Source of the DNA: Neobacillus bataviensis LMG 21833
GTDB lineage: Bacteria; Bacillota; Bacilli; Bacillales; Cytobacillaceae
Direction of reading: 5' to 3'
Length of the DNA: 64,000 nt
Assembly: GCF_000307875.1 (NCBI RefSeq)
Contig: NZ_AJLS01000034.1
Coordinates: forward strand, 1-64,000
Part shown: positions 28,035-35,720 of the stretch, piece after piece
Layout: every line of letters starts with the position of its first letter
Numbering within the stretch: the first letter of the stretch is position 1
Translations under genes and position numbers: made by a program
The notes under the pieces: generated by a model
The model's database searches: none
Seen by the model: the letters and a program-made list of their open reading frames with translations, nothing else
What the model was told of the DNA's origin: nothing

Positions 28035-28502
28035 TTATTTTATTTTTGCTGCTTCAATAACGCGTTTCATTGCATGCATTTGTCCTAGATGATTCGACTC
28101 ATGGAAAACGGCAAAGTTAGCAAGTTCACCAAATGTTTCTTGACCTAGGAATGGAGTTTTCAGCTTTTCGTTAAAGCTTTCTCCTGGAATTTCCTTAATG
28201 CGCTTTAGTTGCTCCTTTAACTGTGCAGTCAATTCCTGAACAGATGGAACGTCGCCTTGCCAGTCAGCAGGCTTAGTGCCAGTTGCGAATTGTTCCATAT
28301 AGTTTGCTGGCAGATTCGTTGATTTTTTCGGAAAACCAAACATAAATTGTTCTGCAACGGTTAAAACATGGCCGATATGCCAGTGGATTGTATTGTTAAA
28401 TCCTTGCGGCTGGACATCAAGAATTGCCTCGTCAAAAGCCTCCACATTTTTAATTAGATAGTTTCTTGTTAACTCAAAGCTTTTAAATAACAATTCGCTC
28501 AT
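28035..28502 (-). CDS. DinB family (YfiT/DinB fold) protein
   Basis: A 155-aa four-helix-bundle protein of the DinB superfamily. The three metal-binding histidines fit HWHIGH (near 44-49) and the later HESNHLGQM (near 130-138). Some members are bacillithiol- or mycothiol-dependent transferases or hydrolases; many are uncharacterised and DNA-damage induction applies only to the founding member. Start ATG 28502, 11 nt after AAGGGGG. Single gene between argS and the MFS gene. Confidence 0.87.
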   Translation of the reverse strand: MSELLFKSFELTRNYLIKNVEAFDEAILDVQPQGFNNTIHWHIGHVLTVAEQFMFGFPKKSTNLPANYMEQFATGTKPADWQGDVPSVQELTAQLKEQLKRIKEIPGESFNEKLKTPFLGQETFGELANFAVFHESNHLGQMHAMKRVIEAAKIK

Positions 28503-28575
28503 TTGGATAGTCCCCCTTAAAATTTGCATAGTTTTATTCTATACCATTATTCTCCAATTAGGAAACAAAATGGCC

Positions 28576-30270
28576 TTACATTTCTTCCGGTGCTTCAATG
28601 CCCAATAATCGTAATCCTTCTTTAAGAACGACCGTTACACTGTAAACAAGGGCCAGGCGTGCTTGCTTTTCCATGCTTTCCTCCAAAACTTTTACCTCTG
28701 CGTAATACTTATTAAAGGCTTGGGCAAGGTCAACAATATATTTTGCCACCTGTGATGGGTCGTAATTATCACAGGCTCTTTTAACAGCAGGGGCAAATTC
28801 CATTAACAGACTTGCTACTTTCCATTCCTTGTCCCAGGAATTTGGATAGGTTTTAGGCTGTGAATCGGCTTGCCAATTCGCCTTACGTAAAATCGAGCAG
28901 GCACGGGCGAAGGTATATTGGACATATGGCCCTGTTTCCCCTTCAAAACGCAGCATTTCCTCTAAGGAAAATTCGATATCGTTCATTCGATTATTCTTTA
29001 AATCGTGGAAAATAACCGCGCCCACACCTACCTGCTTCGCTACTACATCTTTATTTGCCAGGTTTGGATTTTTCTCTTCAATATTGTGGCGTGCCATCGC
29101 AATCGATTCATTTAGTACCTCCTCTAAAAGGACAACTTTTCCCTTCCGAGTAGACATCTTTTTTCCATCCTTTAACATCATGCCAAATGGAACATGAACC
29201 ATTTTCTCGGCCCACTCATAGCCCATTTTTCCCAATACGGCTATCAACTGTTTAAAATGAAGGCTTTGTTCATGGCCGACCACGTATAACGATTGGACAA
29301 AATCATAGTTTTCTTTTCTGTAGAGTGCGGCAGCTAAATCACGGGTCGCATAGAGTGTTGCACCGTCCGATTTTTTAATGAGGCATGGCGGCAACTGTTC
29401 CTCGGTTAACTCGACAACCTGTGCTTGATCGGATTCAATCAACAGCTGTTTCTCCTCAAGCAGCTTAACGATGCGATCCATTTTGTCATTATAGAAAGCC
29501 TCACCGGCATAGGAATCAAATTCAACGTTCATTAACTCATAGATTCTTGAAAACTCCTTCAGCGATTCATCGCGGAACCATTGCCACAAACTTAACGCTT
29601 CCTCGTCGCCATCCTCTAAGCGTTTAAACCAACTCCGGCCTTGATCTTCTAGTGATGGATCGGCTTCTGCCACTTCATGAAACTTTATATAAAGTGCGAG
29701 TAACTCCTTAATCGGGTTTTGTTTTACCTTTTCGGCATCGCCCCATAGTTTATAGGCGGTTATTAGCTTCCCGAATTGTGTACCCCAGTCACCAAGATGG
29801 TTAATTTTGATGGCTTTATAACCGCATTTCTCTGTAATCAAGGCGATAGAGTTTCCGATGACAGTCGAACGCAAATGCCCCATTGAAAAAGGCTTCGCGA
29901 TATTTGGTGACGACATATCAATTGTGACATGGCCACCTGCCCCAAATTCGAGGTCTGCGAAATGACCCTTTTGTTCGAAAATGCTGTTGACAAGTTGTTC
30001 AGAAACCAACTTTTTATTTAAAAAGATATTAAGATACGCGCCTACCACTTCTACTTTTTCAAAAATGGGTGCTTGAATCTTTCCACTTAGTTCCTGTGCG
30101 ATTAGATTAGGTGATTTTCTTTTTACCTTAGCTAGGGTGAAGCACGGAAAGGCTAAATCCCCGTGTGTGGCGTTTTTTGGCTTCTCAATCATCAGTTCCA
30201 GTTCCGCTGCTGTAATCTCCTGGTCAAGCAGTTCAAAAAGAACGGCTGCCAGCTCCTTCTTAAAATTCAT
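28576..30270 (-). CDS. argS: Arginine--tRNA ligase
   Basis: A 564-aa class I aminoacyl-tRNA synthetase. The N-terminal Add-1 domain (about 1-100) recognises the tRNA D-loop. The HIGH-like motif is in SSPNIAKPFSMGHLRST, and a KMSK-like motif is in KKMSTRKGKVV. The DALR anticodon-binding domain with YVQYTFARACSILR ends the protein. It charges tRNA-Arg. Expression is controlled by an upstream T-box leader, so uncharged tRNA-Arg should induce it. Confidence 0.97.
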   Translation of the reverse strand: MNFKKELAAVLFELLDQEITAAELELMIEKPKNATHGDLAFPCFTLAKVKRKSPNLIAQELSGKIQAPIFEKVEVVGAYLNIFLNKKLVSEQLVNSIFEQKGHFADLEFGAGGHVTIDMSSPNIAKPFSMGHLRSTVIGNSIALITEKCGYKAIKINHLGDWGTQFGKLITAYKLWGDAEKVKQNPIKELLALYIKFHEVAEADPSLEDQGRSWFKRLEDGDEEALSLWQWFRDESLKEFSRIYELMNVEFDSYAGEAFYNDKMDRIVKLLEEKQLLIESDQAQVVELTEEQLPPCLIKKSDGATLYATRDLAAALYRKENYDFVQSLYVVGHEQSLHFKQLIAVLGKMGYEWAEKMVHVPFGMMLKDGKKMSTRKGKVVLLEEVLNESIAMARHNIEEKNPNLANKDVVAKQVGVGAVIFHDLKNNRMNDIEFSLEEMLRFEGETGPYVQYTFARACSILRKANWQADSQPKTYPNSWDKEWKVASLLMEFAPAVKRACDNYDPSQVAKYIVDLAQAFNKYYAEVKVLEESMEKQARLALVYSVTVVLKEGLRLLGIEAPEEM

Positions 30271-30302
30271 ATCTATAGACCTCCTTTTTTATAAAAAACA
30301 AA

Positions 30303-30335
30303 AAACCCTCGCCTCTTATATAAAGAGACGAGAGT
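30303..30335 (-). terminator. T-box terminator hairpin
   Basis: On the minus strand CTCTCGTCTCTT pairs with AAGAGGCGAGGG around a short loop, then TTTTTTG. The competing antiterminator uses the T-box bulge just upstream. Confidence 0.88.
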
Positions 30336-30535
30336 TTGATAATCCCGCGGTACCACTCTAATTGTTCAATTCTGAACCGGCTTTACTTTATAACGGAGGA
30401 TTCTCCGGCTCCCCTACTTTATTCGGGTCAGCATCTCAAAAGTGCGCTTCATTATCTACTCCGTATCAGGCTCACACCACCCCTGACTCGCTTTCACTTC
30501 CTAGATAACTACTCTCTTTTTCATTGATTTTTTCT
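30303..30535 (-). ncRNA. T-box leader of argS (tRNA-Arg sensing)
   Basis: The minus strand has the T-box AGAGTGGTACCGCGGG at about 30345-30360, the stem I AG-bulge region (TAGGAAGTGAAAG), the distal GGTGTGAGCC, and a terminator. Stem I pairs TTATCTA with TAGATAA. The specifier loop that follows reads GAAGCGCAC, from which I infer a CGC arginine codon, consistent with argS downstream. The exact specifier register is by eye. Confidence 0.92.
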
Positions 30536-30552
30536 AAGCTCGATTACCAGCT

Positions 30553-30581
30553 ATTATACTGGAAAGATAAGGATTTATCCA
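30553..30581 (-). promoter_or_regulatory. Probable sigma-A promoter of the argS T-box transcript
   Basis: Minus strand TGGATA (30576-30581), 17-nt spacer, TATAAT (30553-30558), placed a few nt before the T-box leader. Confidence 0.55.
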
Positions 30582-30639
30582 GTCATTATTGATGAATTTT
30601 TATATTAGGGAAATCCTATTTTTAAAGGAGGGATTTTCG

Positions 30640-30894
30640 ATGGCGAGAAGAAATAAAATACTTGTTCCTGAAGCACGAAGGGGACTCGATGCACTTAAAG
30701 CGAAGGTTGTTCAATCCGTAAACCCCGAGGATGCGAAATTTGAAGCTGCCGAGGAGGTCGGTGTTCCCTTGAAAAAAGGCTATAACGGCCAGCTCACATC
30801 CGAACAGGCCGGAAAAGTCGGCGGCCGGCTCGGCGGCAGCATGGTGCGCGAGCTCGTTAAAATGGCTCAGGAGAACTTAAGCAAAAGGCAGTAA
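30640..30894 (+). CDS. Alpha/beta-type small acid-soluble spore protein
   Basis: An 84-aa alpha/beta SASP. The conserved half EEVGVPLKKGYNGQLTSEQAGKVGG followed by GGSMVRELVKMAQENL matches the helix-turn-helix DNA-binding core of SspA/SspB types. The GPR protease region reads KFEAAEEVG, near the usual (F/Y)E-I-A-xE. The N-terminal ARRNKILVPEARRGLDALK is longer and more basic than classic SspA. These proteins coat spore DNA and protect it from UV and heat. Start ATG 30640, 8 nt from AAAGGAGG. Divergent from argS; followed by repeat array 2 with no other terminator. Confidence 0.93.
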   Translation: MARRNKILVPEARRGLDALKAKVVQSVNPEDAKFEAAEEVGVPLKKGYNGQLTSEQAGKVGGRLGGSMVRELVKMAQENLSKRQ

Positions 30895-30898
30895 CGGA

Positions 30899-31072
30899 CG
30901 GGTCTTAAGCTGGTGTGAAGGACTAATCCCTATTCCAAACCGGACGATTAGTCCTTCATGAAGCCGATGAAGGACTAATCCCTGTTCCAAACGAAGCGAT
31001 CTGTCCTTCATGAAGCCGATGAAGGACTAATCCCTATTCCAAACCGTGTGATCTGTCCTTCATGAAGCTATA
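30899..31072. repeat. Tandem hairpin array 2 (52-bp period)
   Basis: Three units start at 30917, 30969 and 31021, exactly 52 bp apart. The hairpin is arm GTCCTTCAT, loop GAAGCCG, arm ATGAAGGAC. The 27-nt spacer begins TAATCCCTATTCCAAAC. In the first unit the spacer ends also pair, so GAAGGACTAATC and GATTAGTCCTTC form a 12-bp perfect inverted repeat, an alternative fold. It fills the gap between the convergent SASP and TetR genes, where no ordinary terminator is seen. Confidence 0.93.
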
Positions 31073-31086
31073 GGCATAAAAACCTG

Positions 31087-31659
31087 TTACCTCGGCAATC
31101 CCTTCAATAGAAATACCTTCATAATTTCAGCAATCTGCTCGGAACTTAACGGTTCGTGATTTCTTTCCCAGTCAGACACAAGGGCAATATACATTTTCAG
31201 CAACAGAAAGCTGGTGACTTCTGTGTTGACCTCAGGGATTGAACCTTTCGCAATAGCTGTCTCAATTTTTAGCTTCAAATATGCAATTATCTCATTTTCC
31301 ACATGCTGCAGCATTTCCGAGACCGTCAATGTTCCCATTTCAGCTTCTTCTTGGACAAGCTTAATCATGAGTTGGTGCTGGGAGCGAAATTCTAATAAAC
31401 GGTATAAGGCACGATGGACATTTTCTGTAAACGGCAAATCTGTTTGGATGACGGCATCAGCCTCGGCAATCATTTCCTTTACAAGCGTAGATATTATCTC
31501 TTCAAATAACTCTTCTTTATTTTTAAAAAAAGTATAAATGGTTCCTTTTCCAACATTGGCAAGCTTTGCGACTTGATCCATTGTTGTCGCTTTAAAACCA
31601 AATAAGGAAAAGGACTTTGTTGCCGCTTCCACAATCATCTTTCTTCTGTCGGGTGCCAT
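31087..31659 (-). CDS. TetR family transcriptional regulator
   Basis: A 190-aa TetR regulator. The N-terminal HTH (about 8-55) contains GFKATTMDQVAKLANVGKGTIYTFFKNKEELF. The C-terminal ligand domain resembles that of B. subtilis YhgD-type regulators. No target transporter or enzyme gene adjoins, so it may act on itself or elsewhere. An inverted repeat TGACT-N13-AGTCA lies at about 31679-31701, just upstream of the start, and could be its operator. Confidence 0.88.
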   Translation of the reverse strand: MAPDRRKMIVEAATKSFSLFGFKATTMDQVAKLANVGKGTIYTFFKNKEELFEEIISTLVKEMIAEADAVIQTDLPFTENVHRALYRLLEFRSQHQLMIKLVQEEAEMGTLTVSEMLQHVENEIIAYLKLKIETAIAKGSIPEVNTEVTSFLLLKMYIALVSDWERNHEPLSSEQIAEIMKVFLLKGLPR

Positions 31660-31795
31660 CTCCTCGCCCTCCCCTTTGACTGATTTAGTTTTTTAGTCAT
31701 TTTATTCAACTTTACAATAGCACATCCTGCCCTCTGTTACAATTTTTTCTGTAAAGTTTTGGGAAATTATCAATTATCATCAGCAAGAAATGTAT

Positions 31796-31850
31796 TTTAA
31801 TCAATCGTTTGAATGATACCGGACTAAACTAATTAATCGATTGATTAAAT
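31796..31850. repeat. Two palindromes related to the 63-kb palindrome array
   Basis: TTTAATCAATCGTTTGAATGA at about 31796-31815 and TTAATCGATTGATTAA near 31832-31847 resemble the 18-bp palindrome TAATCAAACGTTTGATTA repeated at 63183-63422. They lie in the gap upstream of the TetR gene and downstream of the 52-aa gene. Confidence 0.45.
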
Positions 31851-31859
31851 ATATTGGTT

Positions 31860-32018
31860 TCATTCTTCTCTATTTTGCTTCGACTTCTGTATCTCTACCC
31901 CACTCTTTACCCGCAAAACCTTATTTTCATATTCAGGATTTCCATAAAGTAGGGATATTTCTTTTGCTAATTCGTCTAAAAATTGATCAGTTAATATGGG
32001 TTTTTTAGGGCTGAACAT
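31860..32018 (-). CDS. Small hypothetical protein (52 aa)
   Basis: A 52-aa hydrophilic protein starting MFSPKKPILTDQFLDELAKE. GGAG lies 7 nt before the ATG at 32018, which supports translation; a longer frame to 32048 lacks a site. No membrane segment or cysteine. The N-terminal half should be helical. I do not recognise it. It is divergent from the kimA riboswitch transcript. Confidence 0.6.
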   Translation of the reverse strand: MFSPKKPILTDQFLDELAKEISLLYGNPEYENKVLRVKSGVEIQKSKQNREE

Positions 32019-32101
32019 ATTTTCACTCCTATCGAAATAAAATATCACTATTATTTACATATGTTGGAATAACATTCGTTAAAAGTTTATAAATTTTTGT
32101 A

Positions 32102-32130
32102 TTTACTTTTTAGGTACGCGGGAGTATGAT
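32102..32130 (+). promoter_or_regulatory. Sigma-A promoter of the c-di-AMP riboswitch-kimA transcript
   Basis: TTTACT (32102-32107), 17-nt spacer, TATGAT (32125-32130), starting transcription just upstream of the aptamer. Confidence 0.65.
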
Positions 32131-32149
32131 AATCCACAGTTTCAAATTT

Positions 32150-32295
32150 CTAAATCGCTGAAACCATATGGTACGGGGGAACCGTGTTTGCGGGTTGATC
32201 TATAACCCAAGGGGTGAATCCTTTAAAAGGTAGGGCTACTCAATGGTCCGAATCCGACAGCTAACCTCGTAAGCGTTATATGAGAAGGAAGGTGG
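32150..32295 (+). ncRNA. c-di-AMP riboswitch (ydaO/yuaA class)
   Basis: The conserved blocks appear in order: CGCTGAAACC, GTACGGGGGAACC, AAGGGGTGAATCCTT, AGGTAGGGCTACTCA, GGTCCGAATCCGACAGCTAACCTCGTAAGCG and GAGAAGGA. This pseudo-twofold RNA binds two c-di-AMP molecules. With the terminator at 32320 it is an OFF switch: high c-di-AMP (potassium-replete cells) ends transcription before the K+ importer gene. Confidence 0.96.
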
Positions 32296-32319
32296 AACTT
32301 GTTCGACATGAAAAATAAT

Positions 32320-32358
32320 GTCTACAAGTCTATTTTTGGTGACTTGTAGACTTTTTTT
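32320..32358 (+). terminator. Riboswitch-controlled terminator before kimA
   Basis: GTCTACAAGTC and GACTTGTAGAC form an 11-bp stem with a 10-nt loop followed by TTTTTTT. Confidence 0.92.
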
Positions 32359-32432
32359 AACTCTTATTGGAAATGGTTTTTTTTAGTTAAAAAGAGAACA
32401 CTATATTTATAACTATTCGGCGGTGAACAGCA

Positions 32433-34259
32433 GTGATTTCTTCAATAAAGAGATTTTTAATTGGGCGTCCTTTAAAATCAACTGCACTAGGGGAACAAAA
32501 ACTTTCTAAAACGAAGGCATTAGCCATCCTTTCTTCGGATGCGTTATCATCCGTTGCCTATGGCCCTGAACAAATATTGATTGTCCTTGTTACATTGGGC
32601 ACCCTTGCCTTTTGGTACTCCATTCCCATTGCAATCGGAGTACTAATACTATTAGCTGCATTAATTCTATCCTACCAGCAGATTATTTTTGCCTATCCGC
32701 ATGGCGGCGGCGCGTATGTGGTTTCGAAGGAAAATTTAGGGGTTAACCCAGGGCTTATTGCTGGAGGGTCATTATTAGTAGACTACATTTTAACGGTAGC
32801 TGTAAGTGTTTCCGCTGGAACCGATGCCATTACATCTGCTTTTCCTTCCTTTCATTCACATAAGGTAGTCATTGCAATTATATTCGTCTTGATCATAACT
32901 ATCTTGAATTTAAGAGGACTAACAGAGTCTGCTACAATTTTAGCCTACCCTGTTTATTTATTTGTGCTTGCCTTATTTATATTGATTGGAGTCGGGTTAT
33001 TCAATGTCTTAACGGGTAAGGTTTCACCCGATTTATCGGCTCCACTTGGTACACCTGTAGCCGGAGTAAGTCTCTTTATTCTATTACGAGCATTTGCATC
33101 CGGCAGTTCAGCACTTACAGGCGTCGAGGCCATATCCAATGCCATTCCAAATTTTAAAGACCCGGCTCCCAAAAATGCGGCCAAAACCTTAATGGCCATG
33201 GGAACTTTACTAGCTTTACTTTTTTCAGGCATCGTATTTCTAGCCTATTATTATGGAATTTCTCCTCGTGCTGAGGTGACGGTCGTCTCACAAATTGCAG
33301 AGGAAACCTTTGGACGGAATGGAATGTATTATTTTATTCAAGGGACAACGGCATTAATTTTAATCCTTGCCGCCAATACGGGGTATTCAGCCTTCCCTTT
33401 ACTCGCAGTAAACTTAGCCAAAGATAAATTTATCCCAAGAATGTTTACCATTAGAGGTGACCGGTTAGGTTACTCCAATGGAATCATCATCCTTGGTGTT
33501 GCCTCCATTCTTTTAATTATGTTTTTTGAAGGCCAGACGGAACATCTTATTCCGCTCTATGCCGTGGGAGTTTTTATTCCTTTTACGTTGTCACAAACGG
33601 GAATGATGCTGAAATGGATTCGTGAAAAACCAACTGGATGGGTGCCGAAGTTCATTATTAACACAACTGGGGCTCTCATTAGTTTTACGGTTACCATTGT
33701 GTTCTTTTTAACCAAGTTCGATCGGGTGTGGCCTGTGTTAATTTTCTTACCCCTTATCATTTTTATTTTTCACAGAATAAGAAGGCATTATGAGGCAGTT
33801 GGCGACCAACTCCGGATTACAACTTGTGAGCCTGCTGTCCCAATTGAAGGGAATGTCATTATTGTGCCTGTTGCTGGAATTACGCATGTCGTAGAAAACT
33901 CCATCAATTACGCAAAATCCCTTTCACCTGATCAGATTATTGCGGTTTACGTCTCTTTTGAAAGAGACGATGAAAAGAAATTTGAAGAGAAGTGGAAGAA
34001 TTGGCAGCCTGATGTCCGGCTCGTGACACTACATTCACATTATCGCAGTATTATTCAACCATTGACCAAATTTGTCGATACTGTTGAACATAAAGCGAGT
34101 GAATCAAATTACCAAGTTACCGTGGTCATCCCGCAATTTATTCCGAAAAAAGGCTGGCACAATATTCTTCATAACCAGTCTAGCTTACTGATTCGTTCGT
34201 TCCTGTTATATCGGAGAAATGTTATTATTACGACTGTCCCATATCATTTGAAAAAATAA
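32433..34259 (+). CDS. kimA: KimA-type high-affinity potassium importer (KUP-like/APC superfamily)
   Basis: A 608-aa transporter matching B. subtilis KimA (YdaO, 607 aa). The N-terminal LKSTALGEQKLSKTKALAILSSDALSSVAYG is followed by about twelve membrane helices (to about 455), then a cytoplasmic C-terminal domain of about 150 aa (VIIVPVAGITHVVENSINYAKSL). KimA takes up K+ with H+ and is inhibited by c-di-AMP at the protein level as well as by the riboswitch. The start is a GTG at 32433 after GGCGGTG. Monocistronic, with a terminator. Confidence 0.95.
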   Translation: MISSIKRFLIGRPLKSTALGEQKLSKTKALAILSSDALSSVAYGPEQILIVLVTLGTLAFWYSIPIAIGVLILLAALILSYQQIIFAYPHGGGAYVVSKENLGVNPGLIAGGSLLVDYILTVAVSVSAGTDAITSAFPSFHSHKVVIAIIFVLIITILNLRGLTESATILAYPVYLFVLALFILIGVGLFNVLTGKVSPDLSAPLGTPVAGVSLFILLRAFASGSSALTGVEAISNAIPNFKDPAPKNAAKTLMAMGTLLALLFSGIVFLAYYYGISPRAEVTVVSQIAEETFGRNGMYYFIQGTTALILILAANTGYSAFPLLAVNLAKDKFIPRMFTIRGDRLGYSNGIIILGVASILLIMFFEGQTEHLIPLYAVGVFIPFTLSQTGMMLKWIREKPTGWVPKFIINTTGALISFTVTIVFFLTKFDRVWPVLIFLPLIIFIFHRIRRHYEAVGDQLRITTCEPAVPIEGNVIIVPVAGITHVVENSINYAKSLSPDQIIAVYVSFERDDEKKFEEKWKNWQPDVRLVTLHSHYRSIIQPLTKFVDTVEHKASESNYQVTVVIPQFIPKKGWHNILHNQSSLLIRSFLLYRRNVIITTVPYHLKK

Positions 34260-34270
34260 ATACTGAATAA

Positions 34271-34306
34271 ACAACATCTAATCATGTGGATTAGATGTTG
34301 TTTTTT
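34271..34306 (+). terminator. Terminator of kimA
   Basis: ACAACATCTAATC and GATTAGATGTTGT form a 13-bp stem with a 5-nt loop followed by TTTTT. Confidence 0.92.
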
Positions 34307-34386
34307 AATGTTAACAAAATGTTCAATCCTTTAGGATAAATAGATGTAATTCTTTTATACAATTAAGAAAAGAAAGGAAGTGGCAT

Positions 34387-35304
34387 ATGGCGTATAAACC
34401 CCGTACTAAATCTAAGGAATTAATCATTTTGGAATTGTTAAATACCTTAATGACCTTACCCGAAAAAGACAAACAGCATTATTTTAGCCTTAAAAAGGGA
34501 TATGAAGGCGAGCTCATGTTTGATGCCTTGACGGAGAATCTTCAATGTGAGTGCCTTATCTTAAATGACCTGCTATTCAAAGTAAACAACACTACTTTTC
34601 AAATTGATTCGCTGATTATTATTTCTGAAAAGCTTTACCTTTATGAAGTGAAAAATTTTGAAGGTGATTATTTTTACGTAATTGATCCAGAAGCAGACAG
34701 ATTATACAAAAGGCCCAAAAAGGAATATACTAATCCACTACATCAATTGAACCGCTGCGAATCCCTGCTCCGACAATTACTTCATAATATTGGGTTTACT
34801 TTGCCCATCGAAGCCCAGGTCGTTTTTATCAATCCCGGGTTCACCCTATACCAAGCACCTCTCGACAAGCCTTTTATTTTTCCAACACAGGTAAATAGCT
34901 ATTTGAAAAAATTTGATATGAGATCATCAAGACTAACTGGAAAACACAAGATGCTGGCTGACAAACTAATTTCCCTTCATATTGAAGAAAATCCTTATAC
35001 CACGTTGCCTCAATATAATTATGAAGGGCTGCGAAAAGGGATTACATGTGAGCTATGCCGCTCGTTTTCGATTTCTGTTCAAGGGAAGAAATGTGTGTGC
35101 GGCGATTGTGGGCATGATGAATTGGTGACATCAGCTGTTCTGCGGAGTGTGAATGAATTAAAGCTTCTATTTCCTGAAATGAGAATTACATCGAATTTGA
35201 TTTATGATTGGTGTAGGGTTGTAGATTCTAAAAGAACTATTAGAAAGATTTTGGAGAAGAATTATAAAAAAGTGGGGGTTCATCAATGGACTTATTATGA
35301 ATGA
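34387..35304 (+). CDS. NERD domain protein with C-terminal zinc ribbon
   Basis: A 305-aa protein. The nuclease-related (NERD) domain spans about 35-150. It keeps the restriction-endonuclease-like core residues: Glu in GYEGELMFD, Asp in FQIDSLIII and Glu-x-Lys in YLYEVKNFEG. A C-terminal zinc ribbon follows with CELC (near 228) and CVCGDCGH (near 245-252). NERD proteins are presumed nucleases, but their role is not established. GGAAG precedes the ATG. The stop codon TGA (35302-35304) lies inside the first arm of repeat array 3, so the array abuts the gene. Confidence 0.87.
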   Translation: MAYKPRTKSKELIILELLNTLMTLPEKDKQHYFSLKKGYEGELMFDALTENLQCECLILNDLLFKVNNTTFQIDSLIIISEKLYLYEVKNFEGDYFYVIDPEADRLYKRPKKEYTNPLHQLNRCESLLRQLLHNIGFTLPIEAQVVFINPGFTLYQAPLDKPFIFPTQVNSYLKKFDMRSSRLTGKHKMLADKLISLHIEENPYTTLPQYNYEGLRKGITCELCRSFSISVQGKKCVCGDCGHDELVTSAVLRSVNELKLLFPEMRITSNLIYDWCRVVDSKRTIRKILEKNYKKVGVHQWTYYE

Positions 35305-35716
35305 AGACCTTTTTGGGGATTTCGTTTGTACTATTGGTCTTCATCCGCTTAACGAGGACCCTTTTCCCGATTTCATTTACAATTTTGGTCTTCATCCGCT
35401 TAATGAAGACCTTTTTTCTGATTTCATTTACACTTTTGGTCTTCATCCGCTTAATGAAGACTTTTTTTCTGATATCGTTTACACTTTTGGTCTTCATCCG
35501 CTTAATGAAGACCTTTTTTCCGATTTCGTTTACACTTTTGGTCTTCATCCGCTTAATGAAGACCTTTTTTTCGATTTCGTTTACACTATTGGTCTTCATC
35601 CGCTTAATGAAGACCTTTTTTCTGATTTCGTTTACACTTTTGGTCTTCATCGGCTTGATGAAGACCTTTTTTCCGATTTCGTTTGTACTTTTGGTCTTCA
35701 TCCGCTTATTCACAAT
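35301..35716. repeat. Tandem hairpin array 3 (51-bp period)
   Basis: GAAGACC or GAGGACC starts at 35303, 35354, 35405, 35456, 35507, 35558, 35609 and 35660, each 51 bp apart. Seven full hairpins have arm GGTCTTCAT, loop CCGCTTA, arm ATGAAGACC. The spacer is 26 nt and T-rich, like TTTTTTCTGATTTCGTTTAC. A terminal half hairpin ends the array. It fills the whole 416-bp gap between convergent NERD and AIM24 genes. Because 51 is a multiple of three, frames without stops open on both strands; I judge these artefacts. Confidence 0.95.
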
Positions 35717-35720
35717 GAAG

